DNA from: Halostella salina
GTDB lineage: Archaea; Halobacteriota; Halobacteria; Halobacteriales; Natronoarchaeaceae
Reading direction: 5' to 3'
DNA length: 64,000 nt
Assembly: GCF_003675855.1 (NCBI RefSeq)
Contig: NZ_RCIH01000003.1
Span: forward strand, 124,001-188,000
Part shown: one piece after another, positions 1 to 8,000 of the stretch
Layout of the letters: the number at the start of each line of letters is the position of its first letter
Numbering within the stretch: the stretch's first letter is position 1
Program-made: the position numbers and the translations under genes
The notes under the pieces: generated by a model
What the model saw: only the letters and a program-made list of their open reading frames with translations
What the model was told of the DNA's origin: nothing
Database searches by the model: none

Positions 1-608
1 CCCACGGCATCGTCAGCGGCGTCAACCGGTCGATGCCGACCGGCGCGGGCTTTTCGATCCCCGACACGGTCCAGACTGACGCGTCGATCAACCCCGGGAA
101 CAGCGGCGGCCCGCTGATCGACTGTGACGGCGACGTGGTCGGCGTGAACCGTGCCGGCGGCGGTGACAACGTCGGCTTTGCCGTCTCGCCGGCGCTCGTC
201 GAACGCGTCGTCCCCGAACTGATCGCGAACGGGAGCTACGAGCATCCGTACCTCGGCGTCGGGACGGTCCCGGTGACGCCGGCGGTGGCCGAAGCCAACG
301 GACTGAACGAGAGCCAGGGCGTGCTCGTCGTCGGCACGGCGGCCGACGGTCCCGCCGACGGGGTTCTGGTCGGGAGCAACGACACCGTGACGGTCGACGG
401 ACAGCAGGTCCCCGTCGGCGGCGACGTGGTCGTCGCGGTCGACGGCCGGGCCGTCACCTCTCAGGAAAGCCTCGGCAGCTACCTCGCCCGGGAGACCGCG
501 CCGGGCGACGAGGTGGATCTGACCGTCCTCCGGGACGGCAACCGGACGACGGTGAACGTCACGCTCGGGGAGCGCCCGGCACCGGGCGAGGGACCGGCGG
601 GCGCGTGA
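1..608 (+). CDS. HtrA/DegP-like serine protease (S1C) with PDZ domain, 5' end missing
   Basis: This is the C-terminal part of a trypsin-like serine protease; the reading frame is open to the window edge, so the start lies outside. The nucleophile motif GNSGGPL is visible with its Ser codon at about nt 102. It is followed by the VGVN/VGFAV strands that close the protease fold, and then by a PDZ domain starting near YLGVGTV. That order (protease then one PDZ) is the HtrA/DegP arrangement, a family that handles misfolded proteins at or outside the membrane. The His and Asp of the triad would be upstream and cannot be checked. The protein ends in a short Gly/Pro/Ala tail. Confidence 0.88.
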   Translation, partial: HGIVSGVNRSMPTGAGFSIPDTVQTDASINPGNSGGPLIDCDGDVVGVNRAGGGDNVGFAVSPALVERVVPELIANGSYEHPYLGVGTVPVTPAVAEANGLNESQGVLVVGTAADGPADGVLVGSNDTVTVDGQQVPVGGDVVVAVDGRAVTSQESLGSYLARETAPGDEVDLTVLRDGNRTTVNVTLGERPAPGEGPAGA

Positions 609-664
609 GCGAAGTGGTCGCCTCGACCCCCTGATTTTTGCCGCGGGTCGCCGAAACGAGGGGT

Positions 665-1633
665 ATGCAGATCGGCGTCCACACACCACCGCTGTACGGC
701 GAACCGCTGGCCGACGCACTGGCGTATCTGAACGGCATCGGCGTCGACGCCGTCGAACCCGGCGTCGGCGGCCACGCCGGGGACACGCACCTGCCCCGGG
801 ACGAGTACCTGGACGACGACGAGGCCCAGGCCGAACTGCTGGGTCTCCTGTCGGAACACGACATGGAGATCAGCGCGCTGGCGACGCACAACAACCCGAT
901 CCACCCTGACGAGGCGACCGCCGAGGAAGCCGACCGGGAGCTACGGGAGGCCATCGAGCTCGCGGCCCAGCTTGACGTGGACACGGTCACCACGTTCTCG
1001 GGCCTGCCGGCGGGCGGCCCGAACGACGAGGTGCCGAACTGGATCACCGCGCCGTGGCCCAACGAGCACGCCGAGGCCCACGAGTACCAGTGGAAGGAGG
1101 TCGCGATCCCCTACTGGTCCGAGATCGCCGAGTTCGCGGAGGACCACGGCGTGAACGTCGCTATCGAGATGCATCCGAACATGCTCGTGTACGAACCGCA
1201 CGGCCTCCTGCGGCTCCGCGAGGCGACCAACGAGCGGATCGGCGCGAACTTCGACCCCTCACACCTCTACTGGCAGGGGATCGACGTGACGGACGCGATC
1301 CGGCTGCTCGGCGAGGCGGACGCGATCCACCACTTCCACGCCAAGGACACGAAGGTGTACGACGCCAACGCCCGCGAGAAGGGCGTGCTCGACACGACGG
1401 CCTACACCGAGGAGGCCGACCGCTCGTGGCTGTTCCGCTCAATCGGCTACGGCCACGGCGAGGCACACTGGAAGGACGTGGTCTCGACGCTCAGGATGGT
1501 CGGCTACGACGGCACGCTCTCGATCGAACACGAGGACTCGCTGACGAGTTCGCGGGAGGGGCTGGAAAAGGCCGTCGACGTGCTCTCACGCGCCGTGTTC
1601 GAGACGACGCCCGGCGACGCCCACTGGGTGTAG
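665..1633 (+). CDS. Sugar phosphate isomerase/epimerase (AP endonuclease 2-like TIM barrel)
   Basis: The 322-residue product has the hallmarks of the xylose isomerase-like TIM barrel family: an N-terminal MQIGVHTPPLYG strand, VTTFSG, VAIEMHPNM, IGANFDPSHLYWQG, IHHFHAKDTK and a late LSIEHED. The Glu, Asp, His and Glu in these strands are the usual divalent-metal ligands. Such enzymes isomerise or epimerise sugars, inositols or related polyols; the substrate cannot be read from sequence. I start at the ATG giving MQIGVH because a TTG 27 nt upstream would add nine residues that precede the first barrel strand. A Gfo/Idh/MocA oxidoreductase, a frequent metabolic partner of this family, lies 5 kb downstream but not in the same operon. 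Confidence 0.88.
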   Translation: MQIGVHTPPLYGEPLADALAYLNGIGVDAVEPGVGGHAGDTHLPRDEYLDDDEAQAELLGLLSEHDMEISALATHNNPIHPDEATAEEADRELREAIELAAQLDVDTVTTFSGLPAGGPNDEVPNWITAPWPNEHAEAHEYQWKEVAIPYWSEIAEFAEDHGVNVAIEMHPNMLVYEPHGLLRLREATNERIGANFDPSHLYWQGIDVTDAIRLLGEADAIHHFHAKDTKVYDANAREKGVLDTTAYTEEADRSWLFRSIGYGHGEAHWKDVVSTLRMVGYDGTLSIEHEDSLTSSREGLEKAVDVLSRAVFETTPGDAHWV

Positions 1634-1659
1634 CGCCGCCGAAGGACCACCGCGGACGG

Positions 1660-2802
1660 TCAGAGCTGTTCCCAGGCGTCCTCGTCGTCGGGGTCGGGTG
1701 CGTCCCCGAGCATCCCGTCGGCGTTCGCCGCCGCTTCGGCGGCCGACTGCTCCTCGGCCGCGGCGTCGATCGTTCCGACGTCCGGCCACGCCATCTGGTC
1801 CCAGGACCCCTCGCGGCAGTAGTAGTAGATCATGTCACCGTCGATCACGGCGTAGATGTCGGACCGCTGGTCGTGGATCACCCGCTGGTTCCCGTCTATC
1901 GCCACGTCGACCACGTCCTCCAGCGTGTCCAGCTGGACCTGCTCCTTGTCGACCCACATCGGGATCGACCCACAGGAGATCCACTCGTCGTGCCGGCGGC
2001 GGTGGATCTCCTCGCGGATCGCCCCCACGTCGACCGCGTCCTCGCGGCCCATCCAGAGCACGCCACCCATGCCGAACGCGCCGACGCTACCGGCAAACAG
2101 CGACAGCAGGAGTCCGTAGTCCGGCGGGACCTCGGTCTCTCGGGTGACCGGCGTGGAGTGCTGGCGGTCGGACGACAGTTCGCCGTCGATCCAGTAGGCG
2201 TTCTCGGTCACACGGAGCGGCGCGCTGGCCGACAGTTCGCCGGCGTAGTCGCCCGTGTCGTACGTCGTGCTGACCGAGAGGCTGACGGAGAGCGACCCGA
2301 CGTTTCTGAGGCGCTCGGTCGTGTTGTCGAGTCGCTCGTCGAGTTCGCGCACGTCGATGGTGGCGTTCGTCCGGGCCGTCCCGTCGGTGGCGGTCGTCGT
2401 CTCCTTGACCAGCACCGTCTCGTTGCGCCAGAACGTCTCGCCGTCGGCGACAGCACGGACCTCCATCCGGAGCTGATGGGTCACCTCCGTCCCGCTCGGC
2501 GCGTCCGTGACCGGCGTGACCGTGAGGACGGGCGTGTCGTTGATCAGGTAGCGCGCGTTGTTCTCCAGCGTGGCCCCTTCCTCCCAGACGGAGTCGTCGT
2601 CGGCCACCACGGCGCTCGTCTCGACTGCCGTCTCGACGCGCTGTGGGTTTCGCTCCTCGGTCACGGTCTCCGTCTCCGACGTCGCAGCGACGGCCCCGCC
2701 GGCCGCAAGCGTGATCAGCCCGATGACCACACACGCCACGGCCAGTTCGCGGCCGTACCGGGCCGTGACCAGACGAACGCGTGGCGGGAAAAGGTCGCTC
2801 AT
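1660..2802 (-). CDS. DUF5305-like membrane protein, last gene of surface operon
   Basis: A 380-residue protein of a haloarchaeal uncharacterised family that I associate with DUF5305. It has one N-terminal membrane segment (LAVACVVIGLITLAAGG), a Thr/Glu-rich beta ectodomain of about 200 residues, a second membrane segment (YGLLLSLFAGSVGAFGMGGVLWMG) and a cytoplasmic C-terminus of about 130 residues with a DEW/CREGSWD region. A two-TM protein holding an external beta domain is a plausible scaffold or assembly factor for exported proteins; that is inference. It lies 80 nt downstream of the signal peptidase gene and probably belongs to the same transcript. I start at MSDLFPPR; an in-frame start 84 nt upstream would add an Arg-rich leader. 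Confidence 0.75.
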   Translation of the reverse strand: MSDLFPPRVRLVTARYGRELAVACVVIGLITLAAGGAVAATSETETVTEERNPQRVETAVETSAVVADDDSVWEEGATLENNARYLINDTPVLTVTPVTDAPSGTEVTHQLRMEVRAVADGETFWRNETVLVKETTTATDGTARTNATIDVRELDERLDNTTERLRNVGSLSVSLSVSTTYDTGDYAGELSASAPLRVTENAYWIDGELSSDRQHSTPVTRETEVPPDYGLLLSLFAGSVGAFGMGGVLWMGREDAVDVGAIREEIHRRRHDEWISCGSIPMWVDKEQVQLDTLEDVVDVAIDGNQRVIHDQRSDIYAVIDGDMIYYYCREGSWDQMAWPDVGTIDAAAEEQSAAEAAANADGMLGDAPDPDDEDAWEQL

Positions 2803-2882
2803 CGACCCTCGCCTCCCGACGCGATGGCGTTCGGCCCGCAATCGATCATGTTGTTTTCGTTGCCGTTCTCGTTCATAAATGT

Positions 2883-4010
2883 TCACAATCCAAGCCGTCT
2901 CCGCAGGCGGTCAGTCACCGACCGCTCGCCGCCGATCGACCTGAGTCGCTGGTCCCGCAGGCCGACGGCGAGGACGACCAGCAGCGTGACCCCGGCGACG
3001 ACGACGCCGTTGATCGCCGCGATCGCGGTCCACGGGTGGACGTCGTGGAGCCCCTCGATCACACCCGCCGGGAGAAGCGCGACGTAGCGCCGCTCGGTCA
3101 CCTCGCGGTAGGCGACACCCTCGGCCGCCGGCCCCTGGAGCGTCACGTTCGTCGCGGTGGCGCTGCCGCTCGGGACCGTCGCCCGTTCGTCGGATACAGA
3201 CACACCCTCACTGGCCGGTTCGACCACGACGACCGTCGACACCATGCCGTCGTTTTTGATCCGTTGTTCGACGGTCGTCTCCCCGCCGGGTTCGACGATC
3301 AGCGGGTCGTCCTCGGTCTGTTCGGCCCCGAGGACTGCGTACTCCATCGTTCCCGAGGGCACCGTCATGGCCGCCGTCGTCGGGACGACCACGATCAGCA
3401 GGAGCAGGCCGAACAGGAGCCGTTTGTCGAGCACGTTCGGGCGCGTCCGCGCCCGCGTCTTCGGCCGGTCCTTCGACCCCGTCAGCCCGGCGACAACGAA
3501 CAGCACCGCCCCCGAAAGGACGAGAATGCCGCCGACGCTGTCGCCCGGCGTCGTCGGACCGACGACCCCCGTGACGACGCCCCGAGCGCCGTCGACGGCG
3601 GTCCCGAGATGCGGGATGGTGACGACGCTCCCGCCGACCTGCAGCGCTTTCGCGCGTATCTGTCGGTCCGAAACCGGCGGCTCCGGGCCGTCCTGGTCGG
3701 TGAAGGGGTTGTTGTCCCCCTTCGTCACGTACCCCTCCGTCGTCCGGTCGACGACGCGGTGGGTCGTCAGGCCGCCGCCGTTGAGCCGCTGGGCCTCGAA
3801 CACCACGACGTCGCCTTCCTCTACCTCGCCCGTCACCGCCGTCGGGAGGACGACGAATCCGTCGCCCGCCGAGATCTCCGGTTCCATGCTGTCCGTCGTC
3901 ACGTAGCCGAGCAGGATCGGCTGGCCGAGCGCCTGTCCGAGCAGAAGCGAGACGAGCGCGACGATCAAGAGGGCCTCGACGACCCCCCTGACGGCTGCAC
4001 GGACTGTCAC
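2883..4010 (-). CDS. Signal peptidase I, archaeal/SipW type, with extra C-terminal membrane domain
   Basis: The N-terminal 150 residues are a type I signal peptidase: a membrane anchor (ALLIVALVSLLLG), the catalytic Ser41 in TTDSMEP, His84 in LTTHRVVD replacing the bacterial Lys, and KGDNN with Asp99 (second Asp105). This Ser-His-Asp arrangement defines the archaeal/ER/SipW class. The protein is 375 residues, about twice the minimal enzyme. The extension holds further membrane segments (about 160-176, 195-215 and near 340) around a beta-rich ectodomain of roughly 115 residues. Its neighbours are two exported proteins upstream and a DUF5305 protein downstream, all on the same strand with gaps of 23-80 nt, so it is likely a dedicated peptidase for this cluster rather than the housekeeping enzyme. 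Confidence 0.87.
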   Translation of the reverse strand: MTVRAAVRGVVEALLIVALVSLLLGQALGQPILLGYVTTDSMEPEISAGDGFVVLPTAVTGEVEEGDVVVFEAQRLNGGGLTTHRVVDRTTEGYVTKGDNNPFTDQDGPEPPVSDRQIRAKALQVGGSVVTIPHLGTAVDGARGVVTGVVGPTTPGDSVGGILVLSGAVLFVVAGLTGSKDRPKTRARTRPNVLDKRLLFGLLLLIVVVPTTAAMTVPSGTMEYAVLGAEQTEDDPLIVEPGGETTVEQRIKNDGMVSTVVVVEPASEGVSVSDERATVPSGSATATNVTLQGPAAEGVAYREVTERRYVALLPAGVIEGLHDVHPWTAIAAINGVVVAGVTLLVVLAVGLRDQRLRSIGGERSVTDRLRRRLGL

Positions 4011-4033
4011 TATCGGACCATGTCAACGCCCGG

Positions 4034-5257
4034 TTATAGTCCTTTTCGCCGACGCTGCCGGACGAGCCCGGCACCGAGCAGCAGCGGTCCCACCACCGCT
4101 GCACCCGACGCCGACGTGCGAATCATCGACGGCGTGACCAGCCCGGCGTCCCCGCCCCCGACGCTCACCGCCCCGGCGGTGGTTCCGCTGACGCCGACCG
4201 TGGCGTCACGTTCACTCCGGAACGACCGATCGAACGTCACGGTCCGGGTCTCGCCGGCCGGGACGGCGACTCGCTGGGTCGCGACGACGGTCCCGTCAAC
4301 GACGAGTTCGGCGGTGAACGTTCCGTCCGCGTCGCCGTCGTTCGCGACCGTCGCCGTCACCGTGGCGGGTTCGCCGACATCGACATCGTCGTCGGTCACC
4401 GTCGCGTTCGTCACCGCGAAGTCGGGGGCGGGGCCGTCCGGTTCCGTCACCGTGACCGGCCCGATCTCCCGGTCGCCGACGGCCAGCGCGTACTCCCCGC
4501 TCCGCTCGAACCGGCGCTCGAACGTCACGGTCCGGGTCTCGCCCGCGCCGACACGAACCCGTCGGTCGTCGACCGTCACGCCGTCGACGCGGAACGGGAC
4601 CGGCACCGTCGCGGTCCGGTTCCCTCGGTTCGTCACCGTCGCAGTGACGGCGACGCGCTCCCCGGAGTCCACCTCCGCCCGGTCGATAGTGCTGTCGATG
4701 TCCACGAGCGTCCCGTTCGCCAGCCCGAAGCCCTCGCCGTCTGCCGCCGCACCGGACCCGGTCAAGCTGTCCAGGTACACGTCCTCCTCGTCGACCGGCT
4801 CCTCGCCGTCAGGCGTGAGTGCGACGACGGTGAACGAGGAAAGCGACCCCGCGTCGCTGCCCTGCGTGTCGACCTCGACGCCGACCGCCAGTGACTCGCC
4901 GGGGTCGAGCCGGACCGCGTTATTCCGCCCTTCGACCTCGTTCGACGGGTCGCCCCCGCGGTAGAACGTGACGGCGTCGGAGGTGTCCTCAACCGCGACG
5001 CGGACCGGCTCCTCGTCGGCCGTGACCGAGAACACGCGGTCCGCCGTGGTGACGGCCTCGTCGTTGAGGTCAACGAGTTCGACGGCGAGTTCGCCGTTCC
5101 GGACCGTCGCGTACTCGCCGTTGGGGCCGTCGTGCGGGTGGAGAGTGACTACTCCGGCGTCGTCGGTGTTCCCGTCCTCGACCGCGACGGCCGCTGCTGT
5201 GGGGACTGCGAGGCCAGCGAGGAGGAGGGCGACGACGGCGAGGACGTTGAAGCGCAT
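4034..5257 (-). CDS. Exported CARDB-repeat surface protein
   Basis: The 407-residue product has an N-terminal signal sequence (LAVVALLLAGLAVPTAAAV), a beta-rich N-terminal domain of about 150 residues, then two CARDB-type Ig-like repeats recognisable by the repeated core V(T/A)VTATV-N-G and VPAGETRTVTF. The C-terminus has a hydrophobic stretch (GAAVVGPLLLGAGLV) followed by RQRRRKGL, a membrane anchor with positive stop-transfer. It therefore looks like a surface protein anchored by its C-terminus. It sits 26 nt downstream of the small exported protein gene and 23 nt upstream of the signal peptidase gene, implying co-expression. It could be a fibre-associated or anchoring subunit; no enzymatic motif is seen. 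Confidence 0.78.
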   Translation of the reverse strand: MRFNVLAVVALLLAGLAVPTAAAVAVEDGNTDDAGVVTLHPHDGPNGEYATVRNGELAVELVDLNDEAVTTADRVFSVTADEEPVRVAVEDTSDAVTFYRGGDPSNEVEGRNNAVRLDPGESLAVGVEVDTQGSDAGSLSSFTVVALTPDGEEPVDEEDVYLDSLTGSGAAADGEGFGLANGTLVDIDSTIDRAEVDSGERVAVTATVTNRGNRTATVPVPFRVDGVTVDDRRVRVGAGETRTVTFERRFERSGEYALAVGDREIGPVTVTEPDGPAPDFAVTNATVTDDDVDVGEPATVTATVANDGDADGTFTAELVVDGTVVATQRVAVPAGETRTVTFDRSFRSERDATVGVSGTTAGAVSVGGGDAGLVTPSMIRTSASGAAVVGPLLLGAGLVRQRRRKGL

Positions 5258-5283
5258 GTACGGCGAGAAAGGATACGGTATCC

Positions 5284-5808
5284 TCAGGAAGTGTCCTCAA
5301 CTCGGATAGTGATCGTATCGGGGCCGATATCAGATCCACCACTGGTGATGGTTTTGGAATTAATCACGACGTCGAGGGTCACCGAATCATCACTGCCACC
5401 ACTTGTGTCCAGCGTTTCCGGGTCAGTACTACCGACGAACTGAATCGCAGATCCGGTATCGCTCGTATCCGCACTCGTCTTCAGAAGGCTATTTTCCGAC
5501 GGGTTCTCGATATAGACATCGTATTTACTCCCGTCAGTCCCCGACGGAACCGTGATCGTTAACCCACCGTTGTATCTCGTGATGGCATCTGCATTGATGT
5601 CCTGCTCGCTCAGCTCGATAGTATCTCCGCCACTTGAGAGACCGTCCGAGACGGAAAGCTGCACCTGAGCACTACCGTCTCCGCTGGTTTGTAGGTCGAC
5701 TGTCCGTTCGGCTTCCACGTTCGTAAATGCGCCCGACCCGAACGCCGCGCCGCCGCCGACCACTGCTGTGCCAAGACCGATCAGTACGTTGCGTCGATTC
5801 ATTCTCAT
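5284..5808 (-). CDS. Small exported protein with SipW/TasA-like leader (DUF1102-like)
   Basis: A 174-residue protein beginning MRMNRRNVLIGLG, a positively charged N-terminus followed by a Gly/Ala-rich hydrophobic core ending GGGAAFGSGAFTNVEA. This layout resembles leaders of TasA/camelysin-type fibre proteins cut by SipW, and it also resembles a twin-arginine signal, so the export route is uncertain. The mature part is Ser/Thr/Asp-rich beta sequence without cysteines. I start at the upstream of two adjacent Met codons; a GGAG sits about 10 nt before it. It is the first gene of the leftward operon, as expected for the most abundant product. The DUF1102 assignment is from memory of similar haloarchaeal proteins. 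Confidence 0.75.
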   Translation of the reverse strand: MRMNRRNVLIGLGTAVVGGGAAFGSGAFTNVEAERTVDLQTSGDGSAQVQLSVSDGLSSGGDTIELSEQDINADAITRYNGGLTITVPSGTDGSKYDVYIENPSENSLLKTSADTSDTGSAIQFVGSTDPETLDTSGGSDDSVTLDVVINSKTITSGGSDIGPDTITIRVEDTS

Positions 5809-5824
5809 TGTTGTTGTCTCCGAT

Positions 5825-5878
5825 GCACGGTAGTCCGTGCTTACACCACCCAAGAGACCCCTACCACTTTGTATTAGT
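5825..5878 (-). promoter_or_regulatory. Promoter and leader inverted repeat of the surface operon
   Basis: On the minus strand a TATA-like CTAATAC is centred about 66 nt before the first start codon, predicting a leader of roughly 39 nt that carries a GGAG. Just inside the predicted transcript is a perfect inverted repeat GCACGG-tagt-CCGTGC (5825-5840). It could be an operator or an RNA hairpin. Confidence 0.5.
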
Positions 5879-5978
5879 GAGCTTGACCGGGGTTCACACC
5901 GTACCTGAACGGTCCGAAACCCCCGCTTGAACCGGGGATATCGGAGTGAAACAACGACCAACGACGGGGGAGCCACAA

Positions 5979-6014
5979 GCCATATATCACGTCAGAAGAT
6001 TGGTTCGAACGAAC
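5979..6014 (+). promoter_or_regulatory. TATA box and start-site palindrome of the winged-helix gene
   Basis: CATATATC (TATA) is centred about 34 nt before the ATG. A perfect inverted repeat GTTCG-aa-CGAAC (6003-6014) covers the predicted transcription start, a position typical of archaeal repressor sites. The product is itself a predicted DNA-binding protein, so autoregulation is possible. Confidence 0.45.
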
Positions 6015-6018
6015 AGGA

Positions 6019-6549
6019 ATGGCGGCACAGAGCGACGACGGGAAGGACGAACTCTTTTCGATCCTGAGCAACCATCGCCGTCGCTACACGATCCAGCTCT
6101 GCAAGCAGGCAGAGGACACCGTCACGCTGTCGGATCTGGCCGAGCAGGTCGCGGCGTGGGAGGAGGACAAGACGGTCTCGGAGATCACCTCCGCCGAGCG
6201 CAAGCGCGTGTACACGTCGCTCCAGCAGACCCACCTCCCGACGCTGGAGGAGGCGGGGATGATCGAGTACGAGGACCACGAGGTCGAACTCACCGACGCC
6301 GCCGACGAACTCGACGTGTACATGGACGTGGTTCCGGAGGGCTCGATCCCGTGGGGCGTGTACTACCTCGGCCTGTCGGTCGTCGGTGCCGGGATCCTTG
6401 GGGGAGTCTGGGTCGGCTTGCTGCCGACCACTCCGATCCCGGAACTCGGCTGGGCAGCACTCGTCCTCGGTCTCTTCGCGGCGTCGGCCGTGGTACACGT
6501 GATACAGAACCGGCAGATGGAACTCGGCGAGATGGAGCGTCCGCCCTGA
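6019..6549 (+). CDS. Membrane-anchored winged-helix protein (DUF7344-like)
   Basis: The 176-residue product starts with a winged helix-turn-helix of the haloarchaeal type (FSILSNHRRRYTIQLC ... TLSDLAEQVAAWE ... ERKRVYTSLQQTHLPTLEEAGMIEY), covering about residues 10-90. Two hydrophobic segments follow (WGVYYLGLSVVGAGILGGVWVG and WAALVLGLFAASAVVHVI), so it is a membrane-tethered putative transcription factor. It is divergent from the surface operon, and its promoter lies between the two. That position suggests it may control the operon in response to an envelope signal; this is inference from context. The family name is from memory. Confidence 0.75.
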   Translation: MAAQSDDGKDELFSILSNHRRRYTIQLCKQAEDTVTLSDLAEQVAAWEEDKTVSEITSAERKRVYTSLQQTHLPTLEEAGMIEYEDHEVELTDAADELDVYMDVVPEGSIPWGVYYLGLSVVGAGILGGVWVGLLPTTPIPELGWAALVLGLFAASAVVHVIQNRQMELGEMERPP

Positions 6550-6799
6550 GAGCGCTGCGAGGTGACTGACTCGTCCTCGGCGGGGTTCGCTGTGTCGTCG
6601 AACCGATTGGATACGGGTTTATCACGGTCGTACACGGGCCACCGACAGCACGACCGTGACGATACCACTCCGGGGAAGGATCGGGATCCGGGTGTCGACC
6701 TCGATGGAGGAAGGTACGGTCGAGTGCGTCCCGGAGTAGCCGGCAGACCACCTCTCCCGTCGCGGAAACACTAAATCCGATCCCGCCGAACCACCGTCC

Positions 6800-7906
6800 A
6801 TGACGCTACAGGTCGGCGTACTCGGCTACCGGTTCATGGGCAAGGCCCACGCGAACGCGCTGGCGCGGCTGCCGATGTTCTTCCCGGACGCACCGGACGT
6901 GGAACGGGACGTGATCGTCGGCCGCGACGAGGCGGCGCTCGCGGACGCCGCGGACCAACTCGGCTTCTCCCGCACTGCGACGGACTGGCGCGAAGTGGTC
7001 GACGAGGTCGACGTCTTCTACAACCTCGGGCCGAACCACGTCCACGCCGAGCCCTCCATCGCGGCGCTGGAGGCCGGGACGCCCGTTTTCTGCGAGAAGC
7101 CGCTCGCGCCGACGCTCGACGACGCCGGAGAGATGCGCGACGCGGCGCGGGACGCGGGCGTCCCTGCGGGGAACGCGTTCAACTACCGGTTCGTGCCGGC
7201 GATCCAGTACGCGAAGAACCTCATCGACGCGGGCGAGATCGGCGAGATACGGCACTTCCGCGGCACGTACCTCCAGGACTGGCTGGTCGACCCCGAGGCC
7301 CCGTGGTCGTGGCGCAACGACGAGGAACTGGCCGGCAGCGGCGCGCTCGGCGACCTCGGCGCGCACACCGTCGACCTGGCGCGGTTCCTCGTCGGCGAGG
7401 TCGAGCGCGTCAGCGGCCACCTGACCACGTTCGTCGACGAGCGCCCGGTCGAAGGCAGCGACGAAACCCGTCCGGTCACCGTCGACGACGCCTACTCGGC
7501 GCAGGCCGAGTTCGAAAACGGCGCGATGGGCACGTTCGAGGCGTCGCGCTTCGCCACGGGCCACAAGAACGACCACAGCATCGAGGTCCACGGATCGGAG
7601 GGTAGCCTCCGCTTCTCGCTGGAGCGACTGAACGAACTCGAGGTGCTCCGGGACGGCAACCGCGGCTACGAGACGGTGCTCGTCACCGACGAGGACGACC
7701 CCTACGTCGACCACTGGTGGCCGCCGGGCCACGTCATCGGCTGGGAGCACACGTTCGTCCACGAGAACTACGAGTTCCTCTCGGCGGTCGAAAACGACGG
7801 CGAGTTCGAGCCGAGCTTCGAGGACGGCTACGCCGCACAGCAGGTGCTGGACGCCGTGGAGCGGAGTGACGAAACCGCCCAGTGGGTCGAGGTCGAGGGC
7901 CGGTAG
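6800..7906 (+). CDS. Gfo/Idh/MocA family NAD(P)-dependent oxidoreductase
   Basis: A 368-residue protein with an N-terminal Rossmann fold (VGVLGYRFMGKAHANAL) and the family signature CEKPLAPT near residue 100, whose Lys is catalytic. The C-terminal alpha/beta domain contains GDLGAHTVDLARFLVGEV with the usual His. These enzymes oxidise or reduce sugars, inositols and their derivatives; the substrate is not evident. A TATA-like CTAAATC lies about 27 nt upstream of the ATG, so the transcript is probably leaderless. Its last seven codons and the following 40 nt are duplicated immediately downstream (separate entry). The eIF2B-family gene is convergent. Confidence 0.9.
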   Translation: MTLQVGVLGYRFMGKAHANALARLPMFFPDAPDVERDVIVGRDEAALADAADQLGFSRTATDWREVVDEVDVFYNLGPNHVHAEPSIAALEAGTPVFCEKPLAPTLDDAGEMRDAARDAGVPAGNAFNYRFVPAIQYAKNLIDAGEIGEIRHFRGTYLQDWLVDPEAPWSWRNDEELAGSGALGDLGAHTVDLARFLVGEVERVSGHLTTFVDERPVEGSDETRPVTVDDAYSAQAEFENGAMGTFEASRFATGHKNDHSIEVHGSEGSLRFSLERLNELEVLRDGNRGYETVLVTDEDDPYVDHWWPPGHVIGWEHTFVHENYEFLSAVENDGEFEPSFEDGYAAQQVLDAVERSDETAQWVEVEGR

Positions 7907-7990
7907 GCGTCTCGACCGCACCGCTGGGCGGTTTCCGGAGAGTGGGTCGAGGTCGAGGGACGGTAGGTGCTCGACCGCACCGCTGGGTGG
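7881..7990. repeat. 60-bp tandem repeat spanning the oxidoreductase stop codon
   Basis: Unit 1 (7881-7935) contains the codons for WVEVEGR plus stop and 30 nt of 3' flank. Unit 2 starts at 7941 and repeats this almost exactly, including the same seven codons and stop with one synonymous change (GGC to GGA) and a small indel in the flank. Each unit carries complementary GGTCGAG and CTCGACC segments that can form a terminator-like hairpin. GAAACCGCCCAG at 7871 is also the inverse of CTGGGCGGTTTC at 7924. Confidence 0.85.
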
Positions 7991-8000
7991 GCTGAAACCC

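Noticed and set aside
6562-6774. 70-codon ORF between the winged-helix and oxidoreductase genes
   Set aside because: It starts at GTG, has no promoter or family resemblance, and its composition is like out-of-frame high-GC sequence.
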